Shown piece by piece: positions 60,580 to 64,000 of a DNA stretch of 64,000 nt. The position numbers and the translations under genes were made by a program. Within the stretch, counting starts at the first letter, position 1, and each line of letters starts with the position of its first letter. The notes below the pieces were generated by a model. That model worked only from the letters and a program-made list of their open reading frames with translations. It had not been told where the DNA came from and did no database searches. Source of the stretch: Parachlamydiales bacterium (lineage in GTDB: Bacteria; Chlamydiota; Chlamydiia; Chlamydiales; Rhabdochlamydiaceae); NCBI GenBank assembly GCA_023265455.1, contig JAHFTQ010000002.1:124001-188000 (forward strand), in the 5' to 3' direction.

Positions 60580-62964
60580 ATGAAAGCCCCCCTCTCATGG
60601 TTAAAAGACTTTTTACCTCTCAATCATACTCCCCAGGAGATCGCCCAGACCTTAACAATGCTGGGAATCGAAGTGGAAAAAATCAGCGGTCTCACCACAA
60701 CTTTTTCAGGCGTTGTCGTCGGTAAAGTTCTTAAAGCCGAGCAGCACCCCAATGCCGACCGCCTCAAAATCGCTCAAGTCACCGACGGGTCTCAAGAATA
60801 CCAAGTTGTCTGCGGCGCTCCCAATTGCCGCGCAGGTATCTTTGTCGCCTTTGCCAGAGTCGGAGCCGAGCTGACTGACAAAGAAGGCAAACCATGGAAG
60901 ATCAAAAAAAGCAAACTCCGTGATGTTGAATCGGAAGGCATGCTCTGCTCTTCTATAGACCTGTCGTTAGGACAAGAAAGCGACGGAATCCTCGAGCTCC
61001 CCATCGATCTGTCTCTCGGTTCAGATGTCTCTACCTATGTCACCGACCCCATCTTTGATCTCTCTCTCACTCCCAATCTCGGCCATGCCTTAAGTATGTT
61101 GGGAATCGCCCGAGAGCTCGCCGCTGCATACCAAATGACAGCTAAAAAACCAACCCCTGCATTGACCATCACCGGACAAATGCGTTTCAGCGTCGAGGTT
61201 TCCAACCCCCACCTATGCCCTCGCTACGCCTGCCGTTTGGTGACGGCAGTCCGCATTGCCCCTTCACCCGAGTGGATGCAGAAAAGGCTCACCAACTGCG
61301 GCATTCGTCCTATTAATAATGTTGTGGATGTCGCTAACTATGTCATGCTAGAGTTAGGACAGCCACTTCATATTTTTGATGCAGATACCCTCCAAGATCA
61401 AAAAATCGTTGTCTCTCCTGCAACAGAAACCCTCTCTTTTGAAACCCTCGACGGACAAAAAAGAGAAATTCCACCCGGCACCTTATTAATTAACGATGGA
61501 AAAAAACCACTTGCGATCGCAGGGATCATGGGAGGCCTCTCTTCTGCTGCCTCTGAAAAAACTCAAAACATTCTGATCGAATCGGCCTCGTTCGATGCGA
61601 CCTCCATTCGCCGCTCCAGCAGAAAGCTTGATTTAAGAACCGAAGGGTCCAGCCGCCATGACCGAGGAATTGATAGAGCAAGTTGTATCTTAGCTCTCGA
61701 CCTGGCTACTGCTCTCATCCAGGACATCGCCGGTGGCGACATCCACCCCGTGGTCGATATCTCTGCAGAGCCGTTCACTCCTCGCACCATCTCTTGCCGG
61801 TTGCACCGGTTGCAACAACTCTTGGGATTTCCTTTAAGCCTTGGGGAGGTCGTCTCTCTACTTGAAAGACTCGAGATGCGCGTGAAAACTTTAGACTCGC
61901 AGCTTTTAGAAGTCACAGTCCCAACCTATCGCAATGACCTCCAACAAGAAATCGACCTCGTGGAAGAAGTCGCCCGCCTATTTGGCTACAACCATATTCC
62001 ACGCAAACGCCCTTCCTACACCGGCTCTGAGCTTCCCGATGCCCCTATTTATCTTTTGGAAAAAAATGTCCGAGACCTTCTCCTCAAGCAAGGATTACAA
62101 GAGTGCATCACGTGCGATCTGATTAGCCCCGAACTCTCGCAACTGACTCTAGAGAAAGGGATGCAAGACAACAGCACCATCCGCGTCCTCCATCCCAGGT
62201 CCCTTGATCAATCTGTATTGAGAAGCTCTCTTCTCCCCGGACTTTTACAAGTCGCTAAACTCAATTTCAACCACCAAACAGACAACCTTTCAGCCTTTGA
62301 AGTCGGACGCATTCACTTCCGTGACAAAGAGACGTTGAAAGAAGCCTCGTGTGCGGGAATGATCCTCACAGGCCTAAATCGCCCTCCTCATTTCGACCGC
62401 AAACCCTCTGAACTCGACTTTTTCGATTTAAAAGGAATCGTTGAAAATCTCTGCGAAGAACTGCGCCTCATCCGTTACACCTTTGAGCCCTCCCACCTCC
62501 ACACCTTGCATCCCTGGCGCCAAGCCAAACTCAAATGTGGTGAAATCACCATCGGCATCCTCGGAGAAATCCATCCTCAGCTTCTTGCAAAGTTCGATAT
62601 CCCTTCTCGTCTTTTTTTTGCTGAACTGAACCTGAACGATATCCTCCCCTTAAAGAAAAAAGCCGTAGAATATTCTCAACTCCCAACTTTTCCCTCCATC
62701 GTACGAGATTGGACTGTCACTTTGAAGGAATCGCTTCCTATCCATGTCGTCCTCCAAACCATTGCAAAAATCAAATCACCCCTTCTGGCAGAATTTTATT
62801 TATTCGATCTTTACACCAGCGAACAACTCGGTAAAGAACATAAAAATGTGACATTCCGGTTCGTTTATCAAAGTCCCACCAAAACCTTAGACGATGAGAC
62901 AGTTAAACAAGAACATGAGAAACTCACACATTCAGTAGCGGAAAAGTTGCTCAATCCCTTATGA
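60580..62964 (+). CDS. pheT: Phenylalanyl-tRNA synthetase beta subunit
   Basis: A 794-residue beta subunit. From the N-terminus: tRNA-binding EMAP-like domain (VVVGKVLKAEQHPNADRLKIAQV), B3/B4 editing domain (PINNVVDVANYVMLELGQPLH, IAGIMGGLSSA), B5 domain, catalytic-like core (DLVEEVARLFGYNHIP) and the C-terminal anticodon-binding FDX-ACB domain (FPSIVRDWTVTLKESLPIHVV). It forms the alpha2-beta2 enzyme with PheS, which is not in the window. Length is normal. It is followed by the MORN lipoprotein gene after 31 nt. Confidence 0.97.
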   Translation: MKAPLSWLKDFLPLNHTPQEIAQTLTMLGIEVEKISGLTTTFSGVVVGKVLKAEQHPNADRLKIAQVTDGSQEYQVVCGAPNCRAGIFVAFARVGAELTDKEGKPWKIKKSKLRDVESEGMLCSSIDLSLGQESDGILELPIDLSLGSDVSTYVTDPIFDLSLTPNLGHALSMLGIARELAAAYQMTAKKPTPALTITGQMRFSVEVSNPHLCPRYACRLVTAVRIAPSPEWMQKRLTNCGIRPINNVVDVANYVMLELGQPLHIFDADTLQDQKIVVSPATETLSFETLDGQKREIPPGTLLINDGKKPLAIAGIMGGLSSAASEKTQNILIESASFDATSIRRSSRKLDLRTEGSSRHDRGIDRASCILALDLATALIQDIAGGDIHPVVDISAEPFTPRTISCRLHRLQQLLGFPLSLGEVVSLLERLEMRVKTLDSQLLEVTVPTYRNDLQQEIDLVEEVARLFGYNHIPRKRPSYTGSELPDAPIYLLEKNVRDLLLKQGLQECITCDLISPELSQLTLEKGMQDNSTIRVLHPRSLDQSVLRSSLLPGLLQVAKLNFNHQTDNLSAFEVGRIHFRDKETLKEASCAGMILTGLNRPPHFDRKPSELDFFDLKGIVENLCEELRLIRYTFEPSHLHTLHPWRQAKLKCGEITIGILGEIHPQLLAKFDIPSRLFFAELNLNDILPLKKKAVEYSQLPTFPSIVRDWTVTLKESLPIHVVLQTIAKIKSPLLAEFYLFDLYTSEQLGKEHKNVTFRFVYQSPTKTLDDETVKQEHEKLTHSVAEKLLNPL

Positions 62965-62995
62965 TGAAGAAAATCTATCTCAAGGAAGGTTATTT

Positions 62996-63982
62996 ATGGG
63001 CCGTTATCTTTTTTTATTAGGCTTTCTGGGCCTCTCACTCACTGCATGCCATAAGGACAATAAAGAGAACAACGTCGTCTCTCAACGCTATGTTCACAAA
63101 TATGGATATGCAGTCGCTAAAGACGAATTCGTCGAGAGAAAATATCCAGGTCAAGTCATTACAGTTCTTAAAAATGGCGTGACAACTACATCAACTTATG
63201 AAAACGGCCATCTCGACGGCCCTTCTACTCACACCTTCCCCCATAGCCAAACCGTCGAAAACTATTTCTTGTACAAGCAAGGCAACTTAGTTAAACAAAT
63301 CTCCTATGACATTAGTGGAATGCCGCTACGTGAAGAAGTGCAACTCTCTCCAACCCGTCACGCCTCGACGCGCTGGTATGCCGATGGCACCCCGATGTGC
63401 ACAGAAGAGTACGCCGGTGAAGAACTTGTCGAAGGACAATACTTCAATCGTCTGAATGACGTAGAAGCCCGCGTTGCAAAAGGCCAGGGTAGTCGCGTCA
63501 CCCGTGATCTCCAAGGAATTTTAGTAGCCCAAGAAGAAATCGAAGAAGGGTATATTACAAAACGGCAGACGTTCTATGCCAACACCTCTCCCGAAAGCAT
63601 TGCCTACTATTATCGTGGAGCTCTCAACGGAGAGAAAAAAGTCTTCAATGAAAAAGGAGAACCCATCTCCGTCAAAGAATACGTTGCTGGAAAACTCCAT
63701 GGCAAAGCCACCTTCTACAAAAATGGCGCGAAAACCGTTGAAATTTACTACCTCGATGGCGTGAAAAACGGTCTTGAAATCCATTACACCGATGGCGCTG
63801 CCATCTCCCAAGAAATCCTCTGGGAAAATGACCGGAAACACGGACCCTCGAAATATTACGTCGACGGCATTGCCCAAGTCGAATATTTCTATGACGGCAG
63901 CCCCGTCTCCGAGAACAAATGGCAAGAGCTCAACCACCTTGACCAAATGATCGGACAGATCGAACCCGTCGCCGCTTGGTAA
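62996..63982 (+). CDS. Lipoprotein with MORN-type repeats
   Basis: A 328-residue lipoprotein: basic start, hydrophobic core and a lipobox LTAC with the lipidated cysteine at about residue 18. The mature part carries repeated GxxxGxxxxYxxxGxxxxxxxY units of the MORN_2 kind (NGVTTTSTYENGHLDGP, GALNGEKKVFNEKGEP, GKLHGKATFYKNGAKTVEIYYLDG, RKHGPSKYYVDGIAQVEYFYDG). Such repeats often mediate surface or protein contacts. AAGGAAGG about 6 nt before the ATG is a strong start. It follows pheT, where Chlamydia also has an uncharacterised gene. Function unknown. Confidence 0.85.
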   Translation: MGRYLFLLGFLGLSLTACHKDNKENNVVSQRYVHKYGYAVAKDEFVERKYPGQVITVLKNGVTTTSTYENGHLDGPSTHTFPHSQTVENYFLYKQGNLVKQISYDISGMPLREEVQLSPTRHASTRWYADGTPMCTEEYAGEELVEGQYFNRLNDVEARVAKGQGSRVTRDLQGILVAQEEIEEGYITKRQTFYANTSPESIAYYYRGALNGEKKVFNEKGEPISVKEYVAGKLHGKATFYKNGAKTVEIYYLDGVKNGLEIHYTDGAAISQEILWENDRKHGPSKYYVDGIAQVEYFYDGSPVSENKWQELNHLDQMIGQIEPVAAW

Positions 63983-64000
63983 AAGTCCCACATTTCATCT

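Noticed and set aside
1..64000. CRISPR arrays, tRNA genes, rRNA, insertion sequences, prophage or replication origin
   Set aside because: I read for regular spacer repeats, TTC-loop tRNA ends, transposase motifs and DnaA-box clusters and found none convincing; the TTGCGCAA cluster does not match DnaA boxes.

Overview
The window looks like a chromosome segment from an environmental (Parachlamydia-like) member of the Chlamydiae. Blocks of genes follow the order I recall from Chlamydia trachomatis: gcsH / lplA / clpC / mnmA; two ptsN genes / dut / accD / sod / hemC / radA / rnc; dapL plus a small chlamydial gene; a SurA-like gene plus proS; hemG / hemE / alaS / tkt; pckA / mreB / SNF2 helicase; LysM protein / pheT / MORN lipoprotein. 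Here they are rearranged and separated by accessory genes absent from the small pathogen genomes. I see no rRNA, tRNA, CRISPR array, transposase or prophage.

Layout. 1-10100: a leftward cluster of a partial gene, a ComF-like phosphoribosyltransferase, a giant AsmA/TamB-like protein, gcsH, a CBM9-like protein, a SurA/PpiD-like chaperone, an archaeal/eukaryotic-type proS, lplA and a frame-broken MazG-like gene. 10200-19300: clpC, a DUF2975-like membrane protein with a YozG-type regulator, a membrane-anchored kinase-like protein, mnmA, an amino-acid permease, two EIIA-Ntr proteins and dut. 19470-27430: a degenerate chlamydial hydrolase-like protein, accD, sod, hemD, a short hemC, radA, rnc, dapL and its overlapping partner. 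27490-38370: an A+T-richer accessory region with a two-gene NB-ARC-TPR plus ankyrin-patatin operon, a MATE exporter, a small SH2-like protein and a cytoplasmic-looking protein ending in an oligopeptide-binding domain. 38500-49730: a PLP-enzyme relative lacking its lysine, hemG, hemF, an ABC exporter, a hydrolase fusion, an AAA/DUF4143 ATPase, hemE and tkt. 50000-64000: alaS, pckA, mreB, SNF2 helicase, LysM protein, pheT and MORN lipoprotein.

How the genes work together. Haem synthesis is represented by hemC, hemD, hemE, hemF and hemG; the coproporphyrinogen and protoporphyrinogen oxidases are both oxygen-dependent types. gcsH and lplA form a lipoylation pair with no glycine decarboxylase in view. 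dapL, mreB, the LysM protein and the SurA-like chaperone serve the cell envelope. The ptsN pair implies a regulatory phosphorelay.

Most interesting. (1) The 28067-32970 operon encodes, on two polypeptides, the domain set (patatin effector, NB-ARC switch, TPR and ankyrin sensors) found fused in some fungal NLR-like proteins. It is a candidate immune or host-directed STAND-phospholipase system. (2) Four unrelated palindromes of about 135-170 bp fill gene boundaries. Two of them run over the ribosome-binding site or start codon of the next gene (dut, pckA), and a shorter hairpin does the same at alaS. (3) Several enzyme relatives have lost catalytic residues, suggesting conversion to non-enzymatic roles.
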